From positions 82,808,646 through 82,872,645 of the forward strand of contig CM037585.1 in NCBI GenBank assembly GCA_021018995.1: DNA of 64,000 nucleotides. Reading direction: 5' to 3'. A program made the translations under genes and the position numbers. Of this stretch, positions 23,122-35,396 are shown piece after piece. The notes below the pieces were generated by a model that worked only from the letters and a program-made list of their open reading frames with translations, was not told the origin of the DNA and searched no databases. Every line of letters begins with the position of its first letter. Position 1 is the first letter of the stretch. This DNA is from Chloranthus sessilifolius. Lineage: Eukaryota > Streptophyta > Magnoliopsida > Chloranthales > Chloranthaceae.

Positions 23122-23265
23122 ATCAAGCTCCCGAGTTAGCGGGATCACTTGGACGAGATATCAAGCTCCCGAGTTAGCGGGATCACTTGGACAGGATATC
23201 AAGCTCCCGAGTTAGCGGGATCACTTGGACGAGATATCAAGCTCCCGAGTTAGCGGGATCACTTG
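23122..23265. repeat. 38-bp tandem repeat, four copies
   Basis: The unit begins ATCAAGCTCCCGAGTTAGCG and is repeated four times with one or two changes; the last copy is truncated. Each unit contains TCCCG...CGGGA, a potential small hairpin. It is inside the putative solo LTR. There are no spacers, so it is not a CRISPR array. Confidence 0.95.
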
Positions 23266-24717
23266 TTTCAAGATGAATTAAAGATGTGTACATGAGATCA
23301 AGGATAACAGAACATGAACAATGCATGATATATATGCAAGCACATCGTGAACAGATATCATGTAGCGAAACTGATTTGAATAATTAAACCCACATGATCA
23401 TATAAAACTGCAATTATCATAATCATTGATATTCATGTATCCAAACTAAACTAGCATCATAATCATATAAAGCATACATCAAGTCTGTAGATTCCTAAGC
23501 TGATCTAACACCAGCAGTCATACTAATACATTGAAAACTAGCATGTGTATATATTATACTTCCTCTAAACTCATCAAGTATTATCATACATACAAATTCA
23601 TCTACTGATCGATATCAAATCATCTAAATTGGTTTGACAATAGTTCTAATATAATAACATGTGTCAAGCTGATCTTATCGAACTGATATGCTCATAATCA
23701 TTTATTGAAACTTTTATTAGTATAATCTGAAACTTGCATAATACTAAACTAGCATACTAACCTAGCATAACTATTCATATTCATGCAGTGAAACTGATCG
23801 TATCCTCTTTTCCATCTCATTGAATTAGCATTACTGATCTTGCATGTTTATGTATCATGAAACTAGCATACATAATTGACTGAGTTAACTATTGATTAAC
23901 GCTGAACTTATCCAAGCTGAACGTATCAAAGCTACACTATCATGTTCATACTAATTTAAAACTGAGCTTCTTATTCTTAACTAATAGTTTATCAAAACTG
24001 AATTTAACAAAGTTAAATACTTTAAGGCTGAATTCATCAAAACAACATTGGCATGGTACTACTAATCATCTTTATATACTACGCTTGTCATCCTTACTTC
24101 TTAACCTTAATTCGAGCATATCTTATCCATTCCAAATTAAATATCACATTGCAGCTAGTAACTATTCATAGGTTATTAATATCCATCATGCAAAATATTC
24201 CTTCGTTTACTAATATCTATCATCCTCAGAAAATAAAATTTAATCAGATATCATATTTCCTTTACACATGATTCTACTAAGAGTTTACTTAACTAGATGA
24301 GAAAATAAAACTCACTATCATTTAGTTTAGGAAAATCCCTACAACATCATACATCAAATCTATCTCATTATGAGCAACTATTTTATACTTATAGCTTTAT
24401 TGAATAAAATAATTCTATATGCTATCTAGATGTGAATGAGCAATTAAAATACAGGTTAGCAAAGTACATTCCCTACCTTACACCAGGTTTACGTGTAACT
24501 AGTTCCCTGTGCACGCTCGTCTTCAAGCAAACGCGTCATGTCCACCAAGTGGCACCTAGGAATGTCGTTCATAGGTTTAATATTTTTAATGGTTTATTGG
24601 GTCAACATAGTCCCTAATTATGAATCATTTATGGTCTCAAGTCTCATGGTCAAACTCAACAAGTCAACCCAGCATAAACCCCTCACAGAGGTGTCACTAA
24701 GCGTGTCAAATACAGGG

Positions 24718-25235
24718 TTGCCGCGGCAAGCTTTGCAGTTGAGCATGTTGTTGTGACTTGTGACCCATTTTTGACCCTTTAAACATCAGATTCAGGAATT
24801 TATTAAAAACTGAAAATTGTAGGGCTCGTTGTCCCCTTTCCAATGCATCAAGAATCGTGTCATTTAGAGTTCGAGGTCAAACGTTATGACCAAAATACAG
24901 ACCAAAGGTCTGAGCACACTATTGCCGCGACATGCTTGAGTACCTTGCCGTATATTGTCACTAAGTTTTGATCCTTTAAACGTTAGATTTAGAACTTTAT
25001 TGCTTCATGCAAGTTGTAGGGCTCGTTGTTATCTTTTCAACGCATTATGAATCATGCCAATCCGAGTTTGGGATGAAGAGTTATGACTAAAATACTGACC
25101 ATAGGTCTGAGCACACTGTTGCCGCGGCAAGCCGTTCAGTTGGCCTTGTTGCCGCGGCAACCCTATAAGTGTTGCCGTGGCAAGACTTTCAGCTGGCTTT
25201 GTTGCCGCGGCAACCCTATAAGGTTGTCGCGGCAA
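24718..25235. repeat. Array of the palindrome TTGCCGCGGCAA
   Basis: Perfect copies lie at 24718-24729, 25119-25130, 25149-25160 and 25202-25213. Variants lie at 24922 (TTGCCGCGACA), 25172-25183 (TTGCCGTGGCAA) and 25224-25235 (TTGTCGCGGCAA). Two diverged copies of a longer phrase containing TTGTAGGGCTCGTTG separate them. It belongs to the putative solo LTR. Confidence 0.9.
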
Positions 25236-26375
25236 CCCTGTGTAGTTTTAGCTTGCCGGGGTTGTCTTCTTGGCCTTTCTATGGTGGTCTGTGTCGTGCA
25301 GTGCCTTTGTGCACCTTGGTGCTGTACCCTTTTTGCTTGTGTAACTATATTATATATATATATATATATATATCTTCATATATATATATATATGTATAAC
25401 CTGTAGCATATTTCTATATATATATATATTTCTATTTACAGATTGTTAATGAAGATTCAGAGTGCAGCAGTCTGCACTCAAATGCATACTCAGGCTAATT
25501 TCTAAGCTGCAAGTTCTTAGGATCAAATCTTCTGTATAAGAACAAATAAATCACTAACCTTTTTGGTGTTATTACGGTCGCATCGGTGCGGTGCCGATCA
25601 TCTAGTGACGTTGCGTTTGCCGAGCCAACGAACAACAAAGATTGTTTTGTACTTAACAGACATCGCAAACAAATTGGCTTTCTCTACAAAATTGGCTTTG
25701 AAGAATTCAACCAGAGAGTCAGTTGAAGAAGATGGAGAAAATTTTACTGGAGTTTATAGCGATTGCTACACTTTGCGTGCATGCTTTCGTTCAATGACTC
25801 ACCTTGGTCGTGTAGTGAGGTAAAGACAGCCAACAACTTATAAGCTTCTTAGGTTCTAATTCCATGCTAGGTTAGTACTTGATGGATGAATGTATCTTCA
25901 AATAATCCAAAACAAGATTCTCACTACTACAAAGTTAATACATAAAGGAATTGGATAAGCTTTATAGGTTGGTTGTCGAATAAGGCAAGTACACCATTTA
26001 ATCATATGTAGTTATATATAATTGGGGTTATTGGGTATGGTTGGCATTACTTCAGATGTAAGTCTTTAACACTTTAGGACGTGTATTAGTGGCTCTTCGT
26101 CTTTCGTGTAAAACATGTACACGTACACATATATTGCTATCTACTTCAAGTATCTAATTAACTAGAAGTACTTTAAGTGTTTTCTTTTAGTATCAAACTT
26201 CAAGTGTGGTTTACATACACAATTCCTACGTCTATGATGGCCTACAGTTACTGGGTCACTACGGACTGCACACTCTACTATAAATGAACACTTTGTATCC
26301 GGTGTTAGGCACCCGCTAGACCCTACTCGAGTTCATACTCAGTATTGTCAGGATAAAAATGTGGCAGTTGTTACA

Positions 26376-27063
26376 AATTCCATAGTGCCCCAATACAATC
26401 ATCTTCTGAAATCTTTAGAGCCTCCACTCGAAAAGAGACTTCTATAATGATATTGTGAATAATCATCTTCTTTTGAGTAATCATATTATTAAAGATACGG
26501 TCATTCCGCTCTCTCCAAATGAAAGAAATGCTAATGCAAAAGGCATTTCGAATGATATGATCCTTCATTTTCTTCCCCTTAGACTTTTCCATACATCGCT
26601 TCAATTCTTCAGGAAAAGGAAGCTTATTGTTGTTTTTTAATCCCATTCTGAATTTAATGGATCGCCAGATCCATTGAGAATATCCACAGCCAAAAAATAA
26701 ATGTTCAGTATCTTCTGAATTTGCCCAACATAAAACACACCTAGATGGGATACTAATACCCCTTTTGCACATATTGTCCATGGTCATGAGTTTATAATTG
26801 ATTGCTTGTAATGCGCAGAAGGAGTATTTAGGAATATTTCCCAAATTCCAAATGAAGCCTTTCCAATCAACCACCGTATCGTGAGATCTAATAGTATGCC
26901 AAGTAGACCGAAGGGAAAATTTACCATCCCTAGAGGGTTTCCAAATCCATCTATCTTGTTGATCCGAGTGTCGCGCATCAATATTACATACATCTTCCCA
27001 AGCTTCTTCCATGCGAATCGTTGAGGGAGGTGGTAGTATCCACCCTCCCTTGTGCCACATCAT
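26376..27063 (-). pseudogene. LINE-3 ORF2 C-terminus with zf-RVT zinc-binding domain
   Basis: A continuous frame of about 230 codons reads as the end of a plant LINE ORF2: WIWKPSRDGKFSLRSTW, then IPKYSFCALQAINYKL and the Cys cluster RCVLCWANSEDTEHLFFGC. This matches the zf-RVT domain order, in which Cys and His residues hold zinc. It ends next to the duplication left by the solo LTR, so the frame runs on into the LINE part at 22264-22420. Confidence 0.85.
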
Positions 27064-27738
27064 TCACCATAGTGGTCTCATCAAGACCTGACTGATGAAA
27101 GAGTCTTATGCTATAAGTAGGAATAAGGGATTTGTCATTAACCCAAGGATCAAATCAGAAGCTAGTAGTAGCCCCATTTCCCAAAACTAGCTGACAATTG
27201 CATAAAACCACATCTCTGGCTATAAGAATTCCTCTCCACGCCCAAGAAGGATCACAAGGCAGAGAACAGTCACAAATGTTTTATTTCTCAACATATTTTG
27301 CACGCATAGCTTGGGCCCAAAGACTATCATCTTGAATAACAGACCAAAAAGGTTTTGCCATTCCTGCTTGATTCCAATCTGCAAGACTTTGAATGCTAAG
27401 ACCTCCTTCTTATTTTAGTTTGCAAATTTTGTTCCACCTGATGGAATGCATAGATTGAGCCAACGACGATCCTCTCCAAAGAAAGCAACAAAAGATATTC
27501 TCAATCTCTTTGAGACTCCTCTTTGGTAGGACAAATGCCTATGTCCAGTAAACTCGAAAGCTACTCAAAACTGAAGAGATCAAAATTAGTCGGCCAACAT
27601 GAGAAAGAAGATGCCCGTTCTAACTTTCCAATATGTTCTTGATTTTTTGAATAAGAAGGCTGCACATAGAGTGAGTCATTCTGGACGAGAATAATGGAAT
27701 GCCCAAATACCGAATGGGCAAAGAATCTTACTTGAAAT

Positions 27739-28855
27739 TTAGTACATCCAAGATGTCATTTGTGGCTTGGCAAGCTTCACTAAAAATAATTGAACTTTTG
27801 TTATCATTTGCCAAAAATCAGAGAAGCTATGAAAGAACTCTAGAGAATCTTTAACCACTTTTGCAGACTCAATGTTGTCTTCCAAAAATAGGAGGAGATC
27901 ATCTGCAAACATGAGATGAGATATACTTGGCCCACCTAGCAAGTTAGGAACAAGAATCCTTCTTTCATCAATCTTTTTGCTCAAGAAAACAAGTAAATGC
28001 TTCCATTACAAGAGTAAATAATAAGGGAGAAAGAGGATCTCTCTGTCTAATACCACATGTTCCATGAAAGAAACCATGAGGGGACCCATTAACAAGGATA
28101 GAGAAGGTAGGAGTAGTAATACATTGGGTAATCCATGCTATCCATATTTCATCGAAACCAATTTGGCCAAGGATATTGATAATGAAGTCCCACCTCACTC
28201 GATCATAAGCTTTTTGGATATCAATTTTGGCACATAAAGATTTCATATCAGTAGTGAGGTGGAACTTCCTAACCATCTCATGAGCAAGTAAGATATTTTC
28301 TGTGATATGCCTTCCTTTCACAAAGGCGGATTGATTCGGACTCACAAGTTTCGGGAGCATCAAAGCAAGTCTATTCGAGATAATTTTCGTGATAACTTTA
28401 TAAACAAAATTGCAAAGGGCAATAGGTCTCAACTTGTCAATAGTATTGACATCCTTTTCTTTGCGTATGAGTCTAATAAAGGTAGAGTTTATAGACTTTA
28501 AAATCTTTTTCTTTTGAAAGAAATTTCTTACTGGTTGAGAGAACTCCTCCTTGACAATATCCCAATAGATCTTGAAAAAATTAGCAGGGAAACCATAAGG
28601 TCCAAGCGCTTTTCCATTTTGTGAAGCAAACACCATCTTGGTAATTTTATCATTGGCGATCGACAATGATAGATTTACCGCATCATCAGGATGAAGCCTT
28701 CTTTTAAAAGGAATGGCAGGAATGGGATCAGAACTGGAAGGGGTGTAAATTTTCTGATAATGGTTAACAGTATAGTCTCCAATCTGGTCCGGATCAACAA
28801 ATCTATTCCCAACATCAACCACCAATTTGATTTTACGTATTTGATTTTTTGACAT
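27739..28855 (-). pseudogene. LINE-3 reverse transcriptase
   Basis: The 295-codon frame (28855-27968) contains ALGPYGFPANFFKIYWDIVK, RPIALCNFVYKVITKIISNR, KIDIQKAYDRVRWDF and IRQRDPLSPLLFTLVMEAF; the usual RQGDP is changed to RQRDP. The frame then shifts near 27975, and LMFADDLLLF, the catalytic FADD box, follows at about 27900. Order and spacing match L1-type reverse transcriptases. It is upstream of the zf-RVT frame, with about 670 bases of stop-ridden connection between. Not functional. Confidence 0.88.
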
Positions 28856-30228
28856 TGTTGGTTTAGTTATAGTTTCTTTCTCTAGAAATATAGAGTTTCC
28901 TAATGTGACAGCCCAGATTTCTTACCTTGAAACCCGTGCCATCATATCGCCATTTTTGACAATCCCTACACTGAACACATAACATGTCTTCTCACACAGT
29001 GGATTTAAACTGATATCTCTTGTAATTGCAGATAGAGTCATCATAAGCATAGCAAAATAAAGCTTCATTTCTATATTCAAAATGTATCAAAATGACGGTT
29101 TTAATTCCATGTAAAAATATATGGACAAAGAACCGAAACGTACCACCAGTGATGACCGACCATCACTTAAACAATGTTTAATCTACTTACATAATTCAAG
29201 ATTTCTAAATACAAATGGTTGGACGTACCAAGCCCTTAGTAACAAAACACAAGACAACTGATACCAATCCAAGAACTCTTCTGGAGGGGGCTCAGTTTCC
29301 TCCTCTAGAATATAATCTGGATCTTCTTTGAATTCCAAATCTTTATCTGTTTCAGTACCCGTGACGTATAGTCAAAGGGTGAGCTAACAGTCTAAGCTCA
29401 ATAGGGGCAATATTAGTAGCATTTTATCTCATATTTTAAAGCATAAATCTTCATAATTGATTTCATATGCACATTTCACATTTCACAAAAATTTCTAGTG
29501 ATGAACTTTAATCACACACACACATGTCAGATATTTGTTTGAAATTTAAACGTAACTTAAAATAGTAACTTAAATACTATTTCAAGCATATATAGCATCG
29601 GAAGTCACACATATACCGATGGGAATCCCTAACCATCGTCGTTCAATAAATCATTTTTATAATTGTCCAAGCTCCTGCGTTGTAAGGGATGCTTGTGCCG
29701 AACGAAACTTTACCGTTGGCTGGTAGGAATGTACGGATATCCCACTGTACCAGAGCACAAGGGATTCGTTTCATATGAAACTTAAATCATTGTGCAAATT
29801 CTAACTTATAGTTTTCACACCGTATAAAGTGATTACATTATAATTATTTTTCAAAACTAGTATTCATGCATAAATCCGGAGCTCACACGAACACACTTAT
29901 CACATCACATTTCGAATCACACTTTCAAAGCTTATTTGTAAAGATTCAAAATCGAACATTTAGATGCACATAACTTATCATGGCTTATCTTATCACATCA
30001 TTCAATCTATACAAAGCACATCAGATTCAATGTTCATAAGTTTCCCCTATCTTAATCACGACTTAAGTAAAATCACACGAAACCATTTGAGACTTCTCGC
30101 AAACGCTCATCATTTTAACCTACATCCCAAATCATCCAAAGATTCCTTAGAAGTGCTTAAGAAAGCCTAACAATCGATATTTCCAAAAATTTTACACAAA
30201 ATGGCTCAAAATAAGCCCAACTCTGTAT

Positions 30229-30516
30229 CTCGCATGCGCGAGATACAAGGTCGGGCGCGAGAGTCCAATGGCACCCAAATATCTCGGGTGCGCGAGGGAA
30301 TAGAAGCTTACTGAAGCCTCTTTTCCTCAGTTGCCTTGGGCGCACGAGGATCACTCGGGCCTTTCTGAAGGCATCTCGCATGTGCGAGAAATAAGGTCGT
30401 GTGAGTGAGTGCAATGGCATCCCATAGCTCACGTGAGCGAAGCATCAGAGGCTCATTGGAACCTCATCTCTCATTCGCGCGAGGCTCGATTGAGCCTCTT
30501 TGAAGGCTCATCGTGC
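30229..30516. repeat. Array of CTCGC-N-GCGAG type palindromes in the - strand gypsy LTR
   Basis: Examples: CTCGCATGCGCGAG (30229-30242), GGGCGCGAGAG (about 30252), CTCGGGTGCGCGAGG (about 30283), CTCGCATGTGCGAG (about 30375), GCTCACGTGAGCG (about 30427), CATTCGCGCGAGGCTC (about 30473). Part of this array is duplicated at 47521-47643, and GCTCACATGAGC follows at about 49914. Confidence 0.8.
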
Positions 30517-30740
30517 TGTAGACACCTCAATTTTTTCCTCTCGAAATATACGAACCTGTTCGGTCAACCTTTGACCTTGCCCACCTCTTTCAGAAAGAAT
30601 TCAACTTCTTTGAAAGTCTTAAAACCCTAATACGGAGACTATATACTGAAATAATAGTATATAGTCGAAGCATAGGCTGAAACAATAGCCTTGGTTCAGA
30701 CTTGACTTAGCCCAAGGAAAGCCCCGAATTATGCGTCCAC

Positions 30741-31195
30741 ACAAGTGCGCGCAATTCAATTGTACGCCCCATAGCTGGCGCGTAATTGGTCCCACTTGGA
30801 CCAGGACTCCTCTTCCTGTGGGTCGCCTTAGGAGTGGATTACGGGCCCTACAAAGAGCGCGCAATTCAATTGCACGCCCCATCACTGGCACGCAATCGGT
30901 CCAAGTGGACCGGTCCTTAACCTCCTAGAGGCCGCCTTAAGACTTGATTGCGCACCCACACCAGCAAGCGCAATCGATTGAGCGCAATGTATAAGGCACA
31001 CAATTAGTTCTAATTAGATTAGAACTCGGACACCCGGCTGCGCCAGTCAACCGGTCATTCACTAAGTCGGTCACCAACTCAAAGTGATTAAGCCCCCGGG
31101 ATAGGGCGCATAATCCGATTAAGCGCACCAGACAGGGCGTGTAATCGAATTTGACTGGCTAATTGCGCACCTCCCATAGGGCGCGCAATTACCCG
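30741..31195. repeat. GCGCGCAATT motif array in the 5' LTR
   Basis: Repeated forms include GTGCGCGCAATTCAATTG, GGCGCGTAATTGG, GAGCGCGCAATTCAATTGCA, GGCACGCAATCGG, AGGGCGCATAATCCG, AGGGCGTGTAATCG and AGGGCGCGCAATTACC. The array stops 6 bases before the TATA-like box. The other LTR copies have the same array (about 46684-47125 and 47865-48325). Confidence 0.9.
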
Positions 31196-32019
31196 AATAC
31201 CTATACATAGATCCCCCTGCCCCACACATCACATCAATCAAGCAATCGAGTTTTCGAGTTCCTTTCTTCCGAGCTTAGGGATTTCGAGATTCTCTTCGGC
31301 GCTTAGATAACATCTTAGCTCTAGTTCTTAATTTTCTTTTCTAGTTCTAGGTTCTAGTTCTAGCTTTTAATCGTTAATTTTTAGCCTTAGATCCTAGGTT
31401 TCAATTTTAGTTCTTACATTTTAGTTCTTAAACTCTGGTTCTTAGCTTCTAGAACCAATTCTTAGTTTTTAATCCCTAGATTTCTGTTCTAGAACCAGTT
31501 CTTAGTTTTTAATCCTTAAATTTCCGTTCTAGGTTTTAGTTTTAGTTCTAAATTCTAGTTCTCCTCATAATTTCTAGTTCTAGTTTTTTTTTAGTTCTTA
31601 AAATCTCAATTTTTTTTTAGATCTTCGATTTCAACTCTTAATTTTTAAATTCAAATCCGTAGTTTTCTCATCTCTGGTTTTGGATTCCTAGAACCAGTTC
31701 TTAATTTTAGTCTTTAAATTTTTGGTTCTGGTTCTTAATCTCTAGAACCAGTTCTTAGTCTTTAATTATTCTAGATCGTAGCCTCTATTTTCAAATTCAA
31801 GTCTTAATATCTTCTATTTTATAATTTTCTCACCTTAATCTTAAAATCCTTTAATTTTAATATTCAAAACCTTAACTTTCCAATACAAAAATCAGGTTTT
31901 TGATCAATACTATTTTTTTGATGACCCTTGGCCAACCGATTTGCCCAAGGGAGCTTAAGGAGGTTACCGGGAATGGGGCCGATCCTCCTTAGCATAGCAG
32001 GCCAAACCCCCCTTTTTTT

Positions 32020-32500
32020 AGATTCCTAGTAGAAGTAGGAAACTTAAAATAATTATATTCCTAGTAAAAATAGAATATTTAAAATAGTTAGACTTCTAAT
32101 AGGCTCCGGATATCTAAGTTAATCAGACTCCTAATAGAATCAGGATATTTAAGTTAACTGGACTTCTAGTAAAAACATGATATTTAAAATAATTAGACTT
32201 TTAATAGAATTAGGACACCTAAGTCAGTTAGAGTTCTAATAGAATTAGGGTACTTAAATTGATTGGACTTTTGATAGAAGTAGGATACTTAAATTAATTA
32301 GACTCCTAGTATAATTAGGAAACTAATACTGGTTATACTTTTAATAAGATTAGGACTCTTAAGTTAGTTAGACTCCTAGTAAGATTAGCACTTTTAGATC
32401 AATTGAAACTCCTAGTAAGATCAGGAGACTAGTTTAATTAAAATATAGAATAATTAGAAGATTAGATTAATTGGACTGTCGATAGGATTAAGAAGATGAA
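32020..32500. repeat. Degenerate tandem repeat of about 35 bp in the LTR
   Basis: About fourteen units of the type GACTCCTAATAGAATTAGGA + TACTTAAGTTAGTTA run in series with irregular changes. The corresponding stretch in the third LTR is about 49095-49570. Confidence 0.85.
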
Positions 32501-32822
32501 GCAATTAGACTTAGAGCAAGATAGGAAAACTATATAAACTAAACTTCTAGGTGACCCAATGCTGCTGACGTCGGCAGGCCGACGATTCAGTAAAGAAGTC
32601 GAACCCACACCCCGAAAGGCGTGATCAGTGATGTGTTGTAGCGTCGATAAAAATCTGCAGCTGACAGTCTCAACGAACTAGGTATTTTCCTTTTAGAATT
32701 TACCTTTCACTCCTATACTTTGATTTACCATTCACTGCCTTCCTCCAAAGTCCTCATAGACCAAATTGAGCCACTTATTCTGGGGATCGAAAGGAAACCA
32801 GAAAAAGTGCGTACCAACAGGC

Positions 32823-32840
32823 TGGCGATCACAATGGGAC
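32823..32840 (+). promoter_or_regulatory. Primer-binding-site-like sequence of the Tat element
   Basis: TGGCGATCACAATGGGAC lies three bases after the 5' LTR. A TGG start just inside the LTR is the expected position and form of a tRNA-primed minus-strand start. The tRNA was not identified with confidence. Confidence 0.55.
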
Positions 32841-32947
32841 TTCTTGTCGCCAAAGTCTCCTCCGTTTAGTTAAATTTTCTTTGATTTTTCTTTTCTGCTC
32901 TATTTCTTTCCTGCACCCACTCTACCACCGAGGATTCCCAAAAGTGC

Positions 32948-34300
32948 ATGAGCATCCATCAAAGGCTCGAGATGGCTGGAATACGAAGAATAAATCTTCC
33001 TGACCATAATGATCCTCCGCTATGGAACTACCATGGTAACCCTATATACGGTGAGGATCTGTCTAACGAGTCTGCTCAGTATAACCCCAAGATTAACATG
33101 ACCGGTGATCAGGAAACCCACTTCAGCCCTCTGAGCACTAGCAATAACCATAGTGGAAAAGACGGCAGTACCAGACTGAATTTCACCACCCGACAACTTG
33201 TGGAACTTGGTGTCTAGAAGTTACAGAAGGGGGGCGATAATGCTGAAGAACTACTTCGAGGCCTGGCAGCCGCGTACGAAACCATCAAGGAGCGGCAAGA
33301 TAGACAAGAGCAAGAACGACTAAGGCAAGAGGGCTCACCGCCCACACCAAGCACAATCTCAGCCTACGTGTCTCCATTAGGCCGCCTCTTCAACAATGAT
33401 TGCCAAGACCAAACATATCCCCGGGCTACCCAAAAGGACGCCACTATAAGAGTAGGGGATTTTCCCAAAATGCTAGACGAATATATGGCTAAGAGAGAGC
33501 GGTCAGGTTGCTCATTTGGGTTTAATAAGTTCTGTCAAGACCTGGAGTTCACCTTACCTGCAGGGTTCAAACTACTCAAGTTTAACAAATACAACGGTAC
33601 GGGAAACCCGAACCACCATTTGACACTTTTCTGCAACGACTGTCGACCCATTCGCGACAACCAAGGGCTCCTGATACATTATTTCCAGAGATTGCTAGAA
33701 GGGGAAGCTCTCAACTGATTCTCCGGACTCTCACTTCACAAAATTGACACATTCAATGATCTGGTCGGACAATTCCTGAACCAGTATAAGCATCTGATAC
33801 AAGAAATAGTTAGTCTCAGTGATCTGATGACGACCAAGCAAGAATCCGAGGAAGACTTCATGGATTTCGTAGCATGTTGGCAACCTGCATCGGGAGCCAG
33901 ATGAAGGAAAAGGATGCCATCAACATCATTATAAACAATATCAAAGAGTCTCTCTGAAGCACTCTTGTCATAAGCGATTGTCCGGACTTTGCTACTCTTT
34001 ACTCACATGCTAGCCGCATCCAGCGACATATAAAGGGAGGAGACCTTGCCTTTTCAATAGTAACCTCGAAGGCCGCTACTTTCAGCAATTCAAAGCAGAA
34101 GAACAACAAGAAAGCCTCCAGCTCGGAGCAAGTCAATACCGTCGCCAAGCAGGGTCAGAGCTCTGGCAACGGAAACTACCAGCCAAGGAACTCTGGTAAG
34201 AGTCAGTATCAAAATCAAAATTAGCAGTGGTATCCTAATTAGAATTAAAACTAGTACCAAAATCGAAACCAGTATCCTAATGCTCAAAACCAAAACCCCG
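32948..34300 (+). pseudogene. Tat element gag (capsid) region
   Basis: The first ATG after the LTR (32948) begins MSIHQRLEMAG. Stops at about 33216 and 33716 interrupt the frame; at the second a TGA replaces the Trp expected in EALNWFSGL. The retrotransposon gag domain is clear: LPAGFKLLKFNKYNGTGNPN, then a stretch ending LIHYFQRLLEGEALN. Next comes DLVGQFLNQYKHL. The tail (34080-34300) is Asn/Gln/Tyr-rich without a CCHC zinc knuckle. Gag proteins form the particle that packages element RNA. Non-functional as it stands. Confidence 0.82.
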
Positions 34301-35396
34301 TTCGAAATCGACAGGTCAACCCCCAGGGCTATAATAATGTACCCCCACCTTAGAACTTCAACCAACAAGTTAGAGGCCCCTACCAACCCAAACGCGACTA
34401 CTATCCTCCACTGCCTAACACCATCCCCAACATATTTTGCCTTCTTAGTCATCAAAACCTTTTTCGATTCTCACCAAAAAGGCCATGACCCTGGCTCGCT
34501 AATCTTGATCATAACAAGTTCTGTGTTTTTCATTGATATGCAGGGCACAATTTGGAAGATTGCTGAGTGCTGCGAGACATGATTTACGACCTGAATGATC
34601 GAAACCAAATTGATTGGGAATCTCTTCAAAACTCTAACCAGAACAACAATCAGTCGCCTCCCAAATTGGGGATTATCAATAATCCCAATCATAATCAAGG
34701 GCCCGTTGCCCACATCACTATGTTAGACCCTCCAAGCCGATTCCCTTTTCATCCCTCTACTCTCATTACCCGTGTTAGTTCCCCAGATGCTTCAGGTGAT
34801 CCTCCGAGGCCCCCGGCCATTCACCCACACCCTTCGTTCCTAATCACCTGGATTGTTACTTCGAACTCTCCATCCCATCCCACCTTTGCTCAGGTTTGAG
34901 TTCAAGCCTTCAGAATTCGAAGGTCAAGCTTTTAGCCTGCGGGGCCCACTACACCCCCAAGTGTCGAGATGACTCCACCGCCGACCCCCCTATATGACTC
35001 TGAGCCTGAAAATGAAGACAATGTTCTTCGAACTGCAGAGCAAATCATGGCGTGGTGGACAACGTCACCCTGAATACATCAATACAGCGACATGAGGCTA
35101 CGGTGGAACAACACCCCGATGCCAAGATGAGTCAGCCGAGTGAAGGATCCGATAAGGAAGAAGCCCTGATCTCCACTTTTATGGAAGAGGAAGATTACAC
35201 TTAGCATCTCCCACTGTGGAATGACATAGTTCCTCTGTGTATTCCTTCATCAAATTTCGCCCCATTCATGACAAATACTACGACGGGTTCGTCAACGCCC
35301 CATCATCAATGACCAACGTGCTCGGTTCTTAAATCTAGAACCCATTACCCACCACCACCATTCCCCCGAGAAAGGCAAAACGATGGTGCTCAGCCA

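Larger units (their letters stand above)
22421..26375 (-). mobile_element. Putative solo LTR (3,955 bp) of a gypsy-type element inside LINE-3
   Basis: It starts TGTGACAGCCC and ends GTTGTTACA, with identical 5-bp duplications aattc at 22416-22420 and 26376-26380. Bases on both sides join into one LINE sequence. No gag or pol frame is present. The same left terminus occurs in the LTR at 28904, so the same - orientation is likely. A 4-kb solo LTR is long but fits Del/Tekay-type gypsy; a large non-autonomous element is the alternative. It holds a 38-bp tandem repeat and a TTGCCGCGGCAA array. Confidence 0.75.
22264..28903 (-). mobile_element. L1-type LINE on the - strand, split by later insertions (LINE-3 of this window)
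   Basis: The + strand T-run at about 22264-22275 is the poly(A) tail of a - strand LINE. The body continues to 22420, is interrupted by a TG...CA element (22421-26375), resumes at 26376 and reaches 28903, where another gypsy LTR cuts it. Reverse transcriptase and zf-RVT coding is recognisable. The 5' half (endonuclease, ORF1) is not found in the window. Confidence 0.85.
30517..32819 (+). repeat. 5' LTR of the Tat element
   Basis: It starts TGTAGACACC and ends GTACCAACA. It contains an array of GCGCGCAATT motifs (30741-31195), a TATA-like CTATACATAG (31201-31210), a degenerate CTAGTTCTTA repeat (31310-31790) and a degenerate repeat of about 35 bp (32020-32500). It is closely similar over its length to 47644-49896. 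Confidence 0.9.

Noticed and set aside
23122..23265. CRISPR-like direct repeats
   Set aside because: The units are contiguous without spacers and lie in a plant LTR; it is an ordinary tandem repeat.
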